In this document: piece by piece, positions 1 through 8,005 of the stretch
Layout of the letters: each line of letters starts with the position of its first letter
Numbering within the stretch: the stretch's first letter is position 1
Source of the DNA: Nonomuraea zeae
GTDB lineage: Bacteria; Actinomycetota; Actinomycetes; Streptosporangiales; Streptosporangiaceae
Length of the DNA: 53,975 nt
Assembly: GCF_005889725.1 (NCBI RefSeq)
Contig: NZ_VCKX01000049.1
Coordinates: 1 to 53,975, forward strand
Direction of reading: 5' to 3'
Notes under the pieces: generated by a model
The model's database searches: none
Told to the model about the DNA's origin: nothing
The model's input: the letters and a program-made list of their open reading frames with translations, nothing else
Made by a program: the position numbers and the translations under genes

Positions 1-363
1 GGGCAGGGCGGGCAGCGCCTCGACGGCGCCCTCCTGGATCGGCGCGCTCTGCGCCTCCTCGGGCACCTTGCCCTCGGGCAGGGCCTCGGTCTTGAGCGGA
101 CCCTCGTCGGGCCCGAACCGCGTCACCTTGCCGTCAGGGGAGACGACCACGCCACCCTTGGCCTTGCCGGCCACGGCCTTGCCGGGCAGGGCCTCGGCGG
201 GCAGGGCCTCGGCGAGCTCGATGGTCTTCCCGTCGGAGGTGACACAGGTCACCTTCGCACCTGCGGTCGGGGAGGGGGTCTCGTCGGCCATCGCGGAGCC
301 GGCCAGGCCGGTGACGGCGAGTACGGCGGCCGCGCCGAGCACCGCGAGACGTCGCTTGAACAT
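1..363 (-). CDS. Secreted protein with EALP-like repeats, C-terminus outside window
   Basis: The reading frame is open from an ATG at 361-363 to the window edge, so only about 121 residues are visible. A GAGGAG ribosome site lies just upstream of the ATG. Residues 1-26 look like a Sec signal peptide (MFKRRLAVLG, a hydrophobic stretch, then AMA-D as the likely signal-peptidase I site). The mature part is short on aromatic residues, has one cysteine (VTCVT), and repeats the motif EALP with GK/EGK at least four times. No known domain is recognised. It is divergent from an OmpR-type two-component system across a region with face-to-face 11-bp repeats, so it is probably a target of that regulator (inference). 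The protein is most likely an exported envelope protein of unknown function. Confidence 0.7.
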   Translation of the reverse strand, partial: MFKRRLAVLGAAAVLAVTGLAGSAMADETPSPTAGAKVTCVTSDGKTIELAEALPAEALPGKAVAGKAKGGVVVSPDGKVTRFGPDEGPLKTEALPEGKVPEEAQSAPIQEGAVEALPALP

Positions 364-424
364 GGATTCTCCTCAACGGGGTGGATTCACTGGGGACGAA
401 CGCCTCCGACAATGGCCCCCCGGA

Positions 425-478
425 CCTGAAGTGATCCTGAAGAGGGCCTAAATGATCTTCAGGTTGGCTTTAGGTGGC
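425..478. promoter_or_regulatory. Putative OmpR-type response-regulator binding region
   Basis: CCTGAAG occurs at 425-431 and again exactly 11 bp later at 436-442. Its reverse complement, CTTCAGG, starts at 457, and 457-467 and 468-478 form a second 11-bp direct repeat (8 of 11 positions identical). Direct repeats at 11-bp spacing are the usual target geometry of PhoB/OmpR winged-helix regulators. One pair points to each of the two divergent genes. The region lies between the secreted-protein gene and the regulator gene, which suggests autoregulation and control of the divergent gene (inference). Confidence 0.5.
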
Positions 479-496
479 CTGAGGCACCCTGGTCGT

Positions 497-1168
497 GTGC
501 GAGTGCTACTGGTGGAGGACGAGGAGCGGCTGGCCGATCTGGTCAAGGGCGGCCTGGCGAGCGAGGGCTTCGCCGTGGACGTGGCCCACGACGGGCGCGA
601 CGGCCTGTGGATGGCCACCGAGAACACCTACGACGTGATCGTCCTGGACGTGATGCTGCCCAGGATGAACGGGTACGCCGTCTGCTCCAAGCTGCGCGAG
701 GCGGGCGACTGGACGCCCATCATGATGCTCACCGCCAAGGACGGCATCTACGACGAGGCCGAGGCGCTCGACAACGGGGCCGACGACTACCTGGCCAAGC
801 CCTTCTCGTACGTGGTGCTGCTGGCCAGGCTGCGCGCGCTGGTGCGGCGGGGCGGGCACGAGCGGCCGGTGTCGATCACGGTGGGCGACCTGGTGATCGA
901 TCCGGCGGGATTACGGTGCCGCAGGGGCGAGGCGGCGATCTCGCTGACGCCGAAGGAGTTCGCGGTGCTGCACGCGCTCGCGCGCCGGGCGGGCGAGGTG
1001 GTCTCCAAGAGCGAGCTGCTGGCCCAGGCGTGGGACTTCTCCTATGACGGCGACCCGAACATCGTCGAGGTCTACATCAGCGCGCTCCGGCGCAAGATCG
1101 ACGGGCCCTTCGGCAGGACGTCGCTCATGACGGTCCGCGGAGCGGGCTACCGGCTGGAGGCGGCATGA
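497..1168 (+). CDS. OmpR/PhoB-family response regulator
   Basis: A 223-residue response regulator. The receiver domain (about 1-115) has the acidic pair E7/D8, phosphoacceptor Asp51 in VLDVMLP and the conserved Lys in LAKPF. The C-terminal winged-helix domain (about 125-222) has LTPKEFAVL and ends VRGAGYRLE, typical of OmpR/PhoB proteins. I chose the GTG at 497 because the product then begins VRVLLVEDE, as in the family. The upstream ATG at 452 would add 15 atypical residues and run through the putative operator. The stop overlaps the sensor kinase start (ATGA), so the two are translationally coupled. Closest functional types are MprA/TrcR/CseB-like actinobacterial regulators; the signal is unknown. 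Confidence 0.93.
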   Translation: MRVLLVEDEERLADLVKGGLASEGFAVDVAHDGRDGLWMATENTYDVIVLDVMLPRMNGYAVCSKLREAGDWTPIMMLTAKDGIYDEAEALDNGADDYLAKPFSYVVLLARLRALVRRGGHERPVSITVGDLVIDPAGLRCRRGEAAISLTPKEFAVLHALARRAGEVVSKSELLAQAWDFSYDGDPNIVEVYISALRRKIDGPFGRTSLMTVRGAGYRLEAA

Positions 1169-2745
1169 GCGGGCTGTGGTCCGCGGCCCTGAGCCGCGCG
1201 CGACGACTGCGGCCGGCGCGCCGGCGCGGGTCGGGCGAGCTCGGGCTGGGCGAGCTCGGGTCGGGTGGAGGTGCGGCGAGCTGGGGGCGGGTGACCGCCG
1301 GGCTGTCCTCCGTGCGGTTGCGGGCGACCGCGGCGGCGACGCTCGTGGTGGCCCTGGCGCTGGGCCTGGCGGCTCTGGTGCTGGTGGTGGCGCTGCGCGG
1401 GAGCCTGGCGAACAGCGCCGACGCCGAGGCCGTCAGGAAGGCCACGGCCGCGGCCCCGTTCGCCCAGACCCTGGAGATCACGGCAGCCGAGCGGCTCCCC
1501 GGCGCGCCTCCCGACGAGCAGCCCGACCAGCAGCCCAACCAGCAGCCCGACGAGCAGCCCGGTAAGCAGCCCGCCGAGGCGCGCCCCACGGCGAGCGTGG
1601 AGCTCAAGAAGATCCTCTCGGAGGGCGAGGCCGAGAAGGCGCCCACGGGGATCGGGCGCAAGGCCGTCGCGGTGGAGAACAAGGGCGGGATGGTCTACAT
1701 GCGCGACGGGACGATCGCCCGGGTCGCGGATCCCGACGTCATGCTGACCAGCGAGAAGGCCGCCTCGACCGCCGGGTGGGCCGAGCCGAGCCGGTACGCC
1801 GTCGCCGGGGTGCAGGTGAACACCGTCAGCGGCCCCGCCATGGTCTGGTCGCGGGTCCCGCTGTCCGGCGCGGAGCAGGCGCTGCGGACGCTGTACGGCG
1901 CGCTGCTGCCCGGCGTGCCCGCGGTGCTGCTCGTGGTGGCGCTGATGACGTGGTACTCCGTGGGCCGAGCGCTGGCTCCCGTCGCCGCGATCAGGGTGAA
2001 GGTGGCCGACATCACCGCCCGTGACCTGCACCAGCGGGTCCCGGTGCCGGGCTCCAAGGACGAGGTCGCCGCGCTGGCCACCACCGTGAACGGCACGCTC
2101 GACCGCCTGGAGACCGCCGTGGAGACGCACAAGCGGTTCGTCGCGGACGCGGCGCACGAGCTGCGCAGCCCCATCGCCACCCTGCGCGCCCGCCTGGAGC
2201 TGGCCGAGCAGAGCGAGCTCACCAAGGAGGCCCTGGCCGACGTCGAACGCCTCCAGTCCCTGGCCGCCGACCTGCTCATCCTGGCCAAGCTGGACGCGGG
2301 CGAGCCGCTGCGGGCCAGCGAGCTGGATCTCGGCCAGGTGGCGGCCGAGGAGTCGCTGCGGGCCCGGCGGCGGCCCGAGGTGCGGGTGGAGCTGGACATC
2401 GAGCCGGACGTGGTGATGAAGGGCTCCCGCGCGCACCTCGACCGCCTGGTGACCAACCTGGCCGACAACGCGGTACGCCATGCCGCCTCGGCCGTACGGG
2501 TGCGGGTGCACGCCGAGGACGGCCAGGCGGTCCTGCACGTCCAGGACGACGGCCCGGGGATCCCGCCCGAGCAGCGCGAGGCGGTGTTCGACCGGTTCAC
2601 CAGGCTGGATGAGGCCCGGGCCAGGGACGCGGGCGGCGCGGGGCTCGGGCTGCCGATCGCGCGGGACATCGCGGTTTTGCACGAGGGCACCCTCGTGTAC
2701 GCCGATTCAGGATTCGTCGCGAAATTTCCCTTGAAACGCATCTGA
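1165..2745 (+). CDS. Membrane sensor histidine kinase (HAMP-HisKA-HATPase)
   Basis: A 526-residue partner of the regulator just upstream, with a 4-bp overlap. A basic, Gly-rich N-terminal segment of about 50 residues precedes transmembrane helix 1 (about 52-78). The extracytoplasmic sensor (about 79-245) contains a repeated DEQP/NQQP/DEQP/GKQP run at 117-136, which looks like slippage-prone low-complexity sequence. Helix 2 is at about 246-266, followed by a HAMP segment. HisKA carries phosphoacceptor His331 in AAHELRSPIATL. The HATPase has the N box (N431, N435), DDGPGI and GAGLGLPIA. The kinase is expected to phosphorylate Asp51 of its partner in response to an envelope signal; the ligand cannot be read from the sequence. 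Confidence 0.93.
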   Translation: MSGLWSAALSRARRLRPARRRGSGELGLGELGSGGGAASWGRVTAGLSSVRLRATAAATLVVALALGLAALVLVVALRGSLANSADAEAVRKATAAAPFAQTLEITAAERLPGAPPDEQPDQQPNQQPDEQPGKQPAEARPTASVELKKILSEGEAEKAPTGIGRKAVAVENKGGMVYMRDGTIARVADPDVMLTSEKAASTAGWAEPSRYAVAGVQVNTVSGPAMVWSRVPLSGAEQALRTLYGALLPGVPAVLLVVALMTWYSVGRALAPVAAIRVKVADITARDLHQRVPVPGSKDEVAALATTVNGTLDRLETAVETHKRFVADAAHELRSPIATLRARLELAEQSELTKEALADVERLQSLAADLLILAKLDAGEPLRASELDLGQVAAEESLRARRRPEVRVELDIEPDVVMKGSRAHLDRLVTNLADNAVRHAASAVRVRVHAEDGQAVLHVQDDGPGIPPEQREAVFDRFTRLDEARARDAGGAGLGLPIARDIAVLHEGTLVYADSGFVAKFPLKRI

Positions 2746-2791
2746 ACCACTCGGTGATCCACGGACGTGTGGATGGTTGAAGGAGGCAACC

Positions 2792-3220
2792 ATGCTCACA
2801 CGCCGTGCATTGATCACCCGAGGTGGCGCCGCGGGCGCAGCAGTCGTGTTCCTGTGGCCGAGCCAGGCCGCGGACGCGGAGGCAGCGGCAGAGGCAGAGG
2901 CAAGAGCAGAGGCCGGGTCGGAGTCGGTGGCGGCCGGGCCCGTGCTCGCCACGACCAAGAGCATCCCGCTCGGCGGCGGCAAGATCATCAAGAACAAGTA
3001 CGTGATCACCCATCCGAAGAAGGGCGTCTACAAGTGCTTCACCGCCAAGTGCACCCACCAGGGCTGCACGGTGGCGAGCGTGAGCCGGGGCACGATCAAC
3101 TGCCCGTGCCACGGCAGCAAGTTCAGTGCCACGACGGGAGCGGTGGTGAACGGCCCCGCCAAGCGGCCGCTCACCCGCAAGAAGATCAAGATCTCGAAGG
3201 GGAAGATCAGGCTGGCGTGA
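2792..3220 (+). CDS. Tat-exported Rieske [2Fe-2S] protein
   Basis: A 142-residue protein with a twin-arginine-like leader (TRRALITRGG, then a hydrophobic AAGAAVVFLW), an Ala/Glu-rich linker (27-50) and a C-terminal Rieske domain. Box 1 is CTHQGC (Cys87, His89, Cys92) and box 2 is CPCHGS (Cys104, Cys106, His107). By family knowledge Cys87/His89/Cys104/His107 hold the cluster and Cys92-Cys106 form a disulfide. The ATG at 2792 has an AAGGAGG site at 2780-2786; an in-frame TTG at 2777 would overlap it. The protein resembles small stand-alone actinobacterial Rieske proteins rather than QcrA. It probably acts outside the membrane as an electron-transfer protein. Its 3' end overlaps the convergent acetyltransferase gene by 14 bp. 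Confidence 0.9.
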   Translation: MLTRRALITRGGAAGAAVVFLWPSQAADAEAAAEAEARAEAGSESVAAGPVLATTKSIPLGGGKIIKNKYVITHPKKGVYKCFTAKCTHQGCTVASVSRGTINCPCHGSKFSATTGAVVNGPAKRPLTRKKIKISKGKIRLA

Positions 3221-4166
3221 TCGGCCGGGAGTAGCACGTGTTACGCCTGGTGATCTCGAAGCCGGCGCGGGAGTAGACGCTGACGGCCCCCGTGGGGTTG
3301 TCGGCGTCGACGCCGAGCCCGGCGCTCTCGTACCCCTGAGAGGCGAAGGCGGCGAGGGCGTGCGCGATCAGCGCGCTCGCCACGCCCTTGCCGCGGCACT
3401 CCTTCAGCGTGCCGATGATCTGGATCCACGCCTGGCGCTCGCCGAGGCTCTCGGCCTTGGCGTCGAAGAAGTGGGTGATCAGCACGCCCACCGCGCGATC
3501 GCCGTCCAGGGCCACGAACGAGGCGTCAGGACGGAAGTTCCGCGACCCGGTCGTGAAGCTCGCCCAGCTCTCCGCCGTGTGCGACACGCTGCCCCAGTGG
3601 TCGCGGAACGACTCGTTGCGCACGTGGCGAGCCCCCTCGTTCACCTCCGGCGTCCAGGCGACGATGGACATGCCGTCCGGTGTCCTGGTCGCGGGCAGGT
3701 CGCCGGACAGGCTCCGCTCCATGCGGGCGAACCAGCGCACGGCCTCGAACCCGGACGCCTCCGCCAGCGCGACCAGCCCCGCCTGGCTGTCGAGGACGTC
3801 GAGCTGGAGCTCCAGAGGGCGGCCGGGGAAGGCCTTCCCGCTCAGCTCCGGCGCCGTCCGAGCGGCCCAGTCCACGAGCCGCCGGCCGAGCCCGCGCCGC
3901 CGGTGGTCCGGGTGCACCCCGCCCCACATGCGCATGAGGTGCACGTCGTCGGCGGTCTGCCGGACCGGGAGGTATCCCACGGCCACGATCCGGTCGCCCT
4001 CCCTGGCCGCGAGCGTGCCCGTGGGCAGATCGACCAGGGGATGGGACAGTTGCTCCGCGACGTCGCCGGGAGCGTAGATCACGCCGGTCCGGTCCGCGAC
4101 CTCGATCGCGGCCCAGAGCTCGGCCAGCGGCTGGACGTCCTGCCTGGTCAGCGGTCCCCATTCCAT
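3207..4166 (-). CDS. Tandem GNAT-domain acetyltransferase
   Basis: A 319-residue protein with two GNAT folds. The N-terminal domain (about 1-155) has the acetyl-CoA pyrophosphate-binding motif HPDHRRRGLGRRLV. The C-terminal domain (about 165-317) has the weaker ECRGKGVASALI motif followed by LGVDADNPTGAVSVYSRAGFE, the typical GNAT beta6-alpha4-beta7 end. Double GNAT proteins of this size are common in actinomycetes (mycothiol synthase is one example), but the specific MshD residues cannot be confirmed by eye, so the substrate is left open. It converges on the Rieske gene with overlapping ends and lies 41 bp from the next gene on the same strand. Confidence 0.88.
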   Translation of the reverse strand: MEWGPLTRQDVQPLAELWAAIEVADRTGVIYAPGDVAEQLSHPLVDLPTGTLAAREGDRIVAVGYLPVRQTADDVHLMRMWGGVHPDHRRRGLGRRLVDWAARTAPELSGKAFPGRPLELQLDVLDSQAGLVALAEASGFEAVRWFARMERSLSGDLPATRTPDGMSIVAWTPEVNEGARHVRNESFRDHWGSVSHTAESWASFTTGSRNFRPDASFVALDGDRAVGVLITHFFDAKAESLGERQAWIQIIGTLKECRGKGVASALIAHALAAFASQGYESAGLGVDADNPTGAVSVYSRAGFEITRRNTCYSRPITPA

Positions 4167-4207
4167 GGACCGCAGCCTAGGCGAGCCCGGCGAAGCACCT
4201 CAAACCG

Positions 4208-4999
4208 CTAAGCGTCCAGCTGCAGGAACGCCCGGGCGATGGCCTGCCTGGACACGTCCTCCGGGTACGGGAAGAGCTTGATCACATCGCGCAGCCCCTC
4301 CACGTGGGCCCGTTTGGCCAGCTCGGCCATCAGCTCCAGCTCGGCGTGCTGCGCCTGGGCGAAGGCCCGGTCCACGACCGCGCCGTGCCCCGGCACGATC
4401 ACCTGCTCGGGCATCTCCGCCAGCATCGCCGCCGTGGTGGCCGGCCAGTCGAGCGGGTAGGAGTCGCTGAACGCCGGGGGCGCGCCCTCCTCGACCAGGT
4501 CGCCGGCGAACACCACGCCCGCGTCGGGGACGTGCACGACGATGTCGTTGCTGCTGTGCCCGAGCCCGAAGTGTCGCAGGTTGACGATGCGCCCGCCGAT
4601 GTCGAGGCCGGCCGTGACGGTGAAGGTGTGATCGGGCGGCACGATCGTCACCTCCTCCAGCTCCGCGCGCAGGTCCGGGCGGCTGTCCATGACGGTCGCG
4701 CGCTGCTGCTCGCCGTACAGCTCGATCTCCTCGGCGCACCTGGCGTGGCCCCAGATCTCGGCGGGGCGGAAGAGCGCGTTGCCGAAGTAGTGGTCGAAGT
4801 GGGAGTGGGTGTTGACCACCGTCCACGGGCTCGTGGTGATCCGCCTGATCGCCGCGATCAGGTCCGCCGCCTCCTTGTGCGAGGTCCGGGTGTCGAGCAC
4901 CAGGCAGTGCCCATCCCCTACGACCAGGCCCACGTTCATGTCGAAGGACTCATGACGCCGGACGTAGACCCGGTCGCCGACCTCCTGCCACTCGTTCAT
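4208..4999 (-). CDS. Metallo-beta-lactamase-fold hydrolase
   Basis: A 263-residue MBL-fold enzyme. The metal-binding motif is THSHFDHYFGN (His65, His67, Asp69, His70). Further ligands are expected from GLGHSSND (His), AGDLVEE (bridging Asp) and PGHG (His). These match the five canonical MBL motifs, with motif 2 as HSSND, as in the SoxH/glyoxalase-II-like branch that includes many lactone or ester hydrolases. No signal peptide is seen, so it is cytoplasmic. It is divergent from the VOC gene across 42 bp. The substrate is unknown; it is not called an antibiotic resistance enzyme because the sequence gives no basis for that. Confidence 0.87.
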   Translation of the reverse strand: MNEWQEVGDRVYVRRHESFDMNVGLVVGDGHCLVLDTRTSHKEAADLIAAIRRITTSPWTVVNTHSHFDHYFGNALFRPAEIWGHARCAEEIELYGEQQRATVMDSRPDLRAELEEVTIVPPDHTFTVTAGLDIGGRIVNLRHFGLGHSSNDIVVHVPDAGVVFAGDLVEEGAPPAFSDSYPLDWPATTAAMLAEMPEQVIVPGHGAVVDRAFAQAQHAELELMAELAKRAHVEGLRDVIKLFPYPEDVSRQAIARAFLQLDA

Positions 5000-5041
5000 G
5001 CCGACTGACTCTACTTACACCGCTACTTTTAGGATCAGTAC

Positions 5042-5473
5042 ATGGCATATGACTTCCAAGTCGTCATCGACACGAGCGATCCGCATCCGCTCGCCGACTG
5101 GTGGGCCGACGCGCTCGGATGGCGGGTGGAGCCGCAGGACGAGACGTTCATCCGCGGGATGATCGAAAAGGGCTACGCCACCGACGACGACACGACCCGG
5201 CACAACGGCGCGCTGGTGTGGAAGTCGGGCACCGCCATCCGGCACCCCGACGGCCTCGAACGCGCCCCCCGCGTGCTGTTCCAGCTCGTGCCCGAGCCCA
5301 AGACGGTCAAGAACCGCGTGCACCTCGACATCAGGGCGGGGGCCGACAACATCGAGTCCGAGGTGGAGCGGCTGACCGCGAAGGGCGCGACCGTGCTGCA
5401 CCGTGGCCGCCAGGGGCCCAACTGGTGGGTCACCATCGCCGACCCCGAGGGCAACGAGCTCTGCATCACCTGA
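5042..5473 (+). CDS. VOC-superfamily (glyoxalase/bleomycin-resistance fold) protein
   Basis: A 143-residue protein covering one two-module VOC fold. It opens YDFQVVIDTSDPHPLADWW, as in the actinobacterial Glyoxalase_6 type. It continues with FQLVPEPKTVKNRVHLDI and ends WVTIADPEGNELCIT; the His, Glu and Asp residues in these strands are candidate metal ligands. Such proteins may be enzymes or binding proteins, and the substrate is unknown. The stop codon TGA directly abuts the stop of the convergent response-regulator gene, leaving no spacer. Confidence 0.85.
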   Translation: MAYDFQVVIDTSDPHPLADWWADALGWRVEPQDETFIRGMIEKGYATDDDTTRHNGALVWKSGTAIRHPDGLERAPRVLFQLVPEPKTVKNRVHLDIRAGADNIESEVERLTAKGATVLHRGRQGPNWWVTIADPEGNELCIT

Positions 5474-6115
5474 TCAAGCCCGCAGGTACGCCAGCACCGC
5501 CAGCACCCTCCGGTGACCGTCGGCGGCCGGCGGGAGGTCGAGCTTGGCGAAGATGTTCGCGATGTGCTTGGCCACGGCCGCCTCGGTGACCACCAGCTCC
5601 CTGCCGATCGACGCGTTGGAGCGCCCCTCGGCGATCAGCCCCAGCACCTCCCGCTCGCGCGGGGTCAGCCGGGCCAGCGGGTCGCGCCGCCGCCGGAGGA
5701 GCTGGCGCACCACCTCCGGGTCGACGACCGTGCCGCCCGCCGCCACGCGGTCGAGCGCGCCGGCGAACTCGCGTATGTCGCCGATGCGGTCCTTCAGCAG
5801 GTAGCCGACGCCCGCGCCGTCGCCCGAGGCCAGCAGCTCGGCCGCGTAGGTCTGCTCGACGTACTGGCTGAGCACCAGCACGGCCGGCTCGGGACGGCGA
5901 CCACGCAGCTCCAGCGCGGCCCTGAGCCCCTCGTCGGTGAAGCCAGGCGGCATCCGCACGTCGGTCACCACGACGTCGGGCCGGTGCTCGGCTACGGCGG
6001 CGAGCAGCGCGGGAGCGTCGCCGACGGCGGCGAGCACGGTGTGGCCGAAGCGTTCGAGCAGCCCGGCCAGCCCTTCCCGCAGGAGCACGGAGTCCTCCGC
6101 GATCACGACGCGCAC
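5474..6115 (-). CDS. NarL/FixJ-family response regulator (LuxR HTH)
   Basis: A 213-residue regulator. The receiver domain has the acidic pair E7/D8, phosphoacceptor Asp52 in VVTDVRMPP and Lys in LLKDRIG. The C-terminal LuxR helix-turn-helix starts at LTPREREVLGLIAEGRSN and continues to VAKHIANIFAKLDL. The start is the GTG at 6113-6115, which gives VRVVIAEDS. A longer frame continues upstream, but that part is the kinase gene read in the wrong frame. The gene begins inside the last codons of the kinase gene (13-bp overlap), so the pair is translationally coupled. Confidence 0.92.
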   Translation of the reverse strand: MRVVIAEDSVLLREGLAGLLERFGHTVLAAVGDAPALLAAVAEHRPDVVVTDVRMPPGFTDEGLRAALELRGRRPEPAVLVLSQYVEQTYAAELLASGDGAGVGYLLKDRIGDIREFAGALDRVAAGGTVVDPEVVRQLLRRRRDPLARLTPREREVLGLIAEGRSNASIGRELVVTEAAVAKHIANIFAKLDLPPAADGHRRVLAVLAYLRA

Positions 6116-7269
6116 GGTATCTCCACTCGCACCAGGGTCGGCCCGCCCGGCGGGCTGGACAGGGACAGTCTTCCGCCCACCACGGCCAGCCGGTCGGCCA
6201 GGCCCGTCAGCCCCGACCCCCTGGCCGGGTCCGCGCCGCCCGTCCCGTCGTCGCGGACCTCGACGACCAGCGTGCCGCGCTCGACCCGGCCGGTCACGGA
6301 GGCCCTGGTGGCCCCGCTGTGCTTGGCCAGGTTCGCGAGGGTTTCGCTGACCACGTAGTACGCGGTGACCTCCACCGGCGCGGGAAGCCGGCCGGGCAGC
6401 TCGACGTCCACGTCCACGGGCACCGGCGAGCGACCGGCCACGTCGTCGGCCGCCGCGGCCAGCCCGCGGTCGGTGAGCACCTGCGAGTGCACGCCCCTGA
6501 TCAGCTCGCGCAGCTCGGCCAGCGCCTCCTTGGCCTCCTCGTGGGCCAGGTCGACGATCCTGGCCGCGGGCGAGTCGTCCGGCAGGTCGAGCCGCGCCAG
6601 GCCGAGCCGCATCGACAGGGAGACCAGCCGCTGCTGCGCGCCGTCGTGCAGGTCCCGCTCGATCCTGCGGCGCTCCAGCTCGTACGCCTCCACCAGCCGC
6701 GCCCGCGACCGCAGCACCTCGCTGAGCTCGGAGCCCTGCGGCGCGAGCATCGCCCTGACCATGACGCCCCTGGCGCCGGCCCAGGCGGTGATCGTGTACG
6801 CGGTGACGGGCAGCAGCAGCACTCCCGCGACGCCGGCGGCCCCGGCGAGCAGCGGCTCCCCCGCCGGCTGGACGGCGGGCGAGAGCATGAGGAGCAGCGG
6901 GCCGCCGATGGTGAACGCCACCAGCACCAGGTCGATCCACCACATCGCGAGCACCGTCATGACGGCCAGCCCGAGCTCCCGCCGGCGCCGGTCCGGCACG
7001 CGGGGCAACGGCACGCCGTCCACCAGCCGCAGCCGGCGGCGCTCGAACCCGGCGAGCGGCGGGAGCGCCAGCGCCAGGACGACCGGCCCGGCGAGCGCGC
7101 TCAGCGGCGTCACCTCGAACGCGACGCCCGCGGCCACGATGACGCCCGTCACGACCGCACCGGGCAGGGCACTGGCCAGCAGGTACGCCGCACACCGCCA
7201 TGGCCAGGCCGATCCGAGGAAAGCCAGCGGCCGCTGGGTGAGCGCCTCCAGCGCTGTCCTGTTGAGCAC
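6103..7269 (-). CDS. NarL-type sensor histidine kinase (HisKA_3)
   Basis: A 388-residue kinase. About four to six membrane segments occupy residues 20-165 with a basic loop at 77-98 (FERRRLRLV, then PDRRRREL). This is followed by a dimerisation/phosphotransfer domain with His208 in ERDLHDGAQQRLVSL and a HATPase ending at GSGLTGLADRLAVVGG and SPPGGPTLVRVEIP. The pattern is that of the DesK/LiaS-like kinases paired with NarL-type regulators. It precedes and overlaps its regulator. There is no large extracellular domain, so the signal is probably sensed in or at the membrane (inference). Confidence 0.92.
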   Translation of the reverse strand: MLNRTALEALTQRPLAFLGSAWPWRCAAYLLASALPGAVVTGVIVAAGVAFEVTPLSALAGPVVLALALPPLAGFERRRLRLVDGVPLPRVPDRRRRELGLAVMTVLAMWWIDLVLVAFTIGGPLLLMLSPAVQPAGEPLLAGAAGVAGVLLLPVTAYTITAWAGARGVMVRAMLAPQGSELSEVLRSRARLVEAYELERRRIERDLHDGAQQRLVSLSMRLGLARLDLPDDSPAARIVDLAHEEAKEALAELRELIRGVHSQVLTDRGLAAAADDVAGRSPVPVDVDVELPGRLPAPVEVTAYYVVSETLANLAKHSGATRASVTGRVERGTLVVEVRDDGTGGADPARGSGLTGLADRLAVVGGRLSLSSPPGGPTLVRVEIPCAS

Positions 7270-7315
7270 CTTGTGACGGTATCCGGGGGTGGACGGCCGG
7301 GCAGTAGTGCTGGGT

Positions 7316-7486
7316 CTACCCTTCCGCGGCCTGACGCCGCCCGGCGGGCTCGCCGGTCATCCTGGCGCAGGGCAGGACGCCTATCTGGAAGGTGTCCTCG
7401 TAGATGATCGTGCCGGGGTCAGGTGAGCGTACGACGTCGCACGGGACGACGGTCGTCGCCTTGGGGCGGGGGCTTCCGGCTTCCAT
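7316..7486 (-). CDS. Possible small protein of 56 residues
   Basis: The 304-bp space between the kinase start and the thioesterase stop holds one short frame starting MEAGSPRPKATTVVPCD and ending in TAG. The codons are GC3-rich and the middle reads TIIYEDTFQIGVLPCARM, which looks protein-like. There is no clear ribosome site. It could equally be the remnant of a longer gene. Nothing else was recognised in this spacer. Confidence 0.25.
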   Translation of the reverse strand: MEAGSPRPKATTVVPCDVVRSPDPGTIIYEDTFQIGVLPCARMTGEPAGRRQAAEG

Positions 7487-7573
7487 TCGTCACATGGCGC
7501 GTTTTACCCGGGCGGATCACCGCGCGCACCGCACCCGGGGAAACGGTGTTCGCACGCCCGGGTCAGGATCCCG

Positions 7574-8002
7574 TCAGCTCGCGACGGCCGGGAGCAGGAG
7601 CGGCTCGGCGGCGGCGCGCAGCTCCGAGCTGAACGGCGCGGGGCGGAACGTGGCGGGGTCGAGGTTGACGTTCACCCGGTAGCCCTCGGCGTGCACGATC
7701 GACCGGTCGGGCGACAGGACGCGGAAGCCGTAGACGCCGCTGGTGCGGCCCATGCGGTCCATCCAGAAGTCGACCAGCACCTCGCCGGCCCCGACGATGG
7801 GGGCGTTGTAGGTGATCTTGAACTCGCGTACGGCGAGGTAGATGTCCTTGAAGCGGGAGAGCGCAGGGTCGAAGCTCCACCCCTGCTCCGCCCAGAAGGC
7901 GGAGATGGCGCGCTCGACCAGCAGGGCGTAGCGCGAGTTGTGCAGCAGGCCCATGGCGTCGAGATCGTCGAAGTGGACCTGGGCGGGGCGGGTTTCGGGC
8001 AA
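7574..8002 (-). CDS. Acyl-CoA thioesterase, 4HBT hotdog fold
   Basis: A 142-residue single hotdog domain. The N-terminal motif VHFDDLDAMGLLHNSRY is the signature of the 4-hydroxybenzoyl-CoA thioesterase/YbgC family, with the Asp of DAMG as the expected catalytic residue. LVERAISAFW forms the long central helix. The gene follows the TetR gene by 3 bp on the same strand, so the two form an operon. The regulator probably controls this enzyme in response to an acyl or CoA-linked ligand (inference). The exact acyl chain is unknown. Confidence 0.88.
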   Translation of the reverse strand: MPETRPAQVHFDDLDAMGLLHNSRYALLVERAISAFWAEQGWSFDPALSRFKDIYLAVREFKITYNAPIVGAGEVLVDFWMDRMGRTSGVYGFRVLSPDRSIVHAEGYRVNVNLDPATFRPAPFSSELRAAAEPLLLPAVAS

Positions 8003-8005
8003 CGT

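Noticed and set aside
1147..2682. A 511-codon minus-strand frame opposite the first sensor kinase
   Set aside because: Shadow of the kinase gene, which has all HisKA/HATPase motifs.
6116..7201. N-terminal extension of the LuxR-type regulator frame
   Set aside because: This part is the upstream kinase gene read out of frame; the regulator proper starts with VRVVIAEDS.
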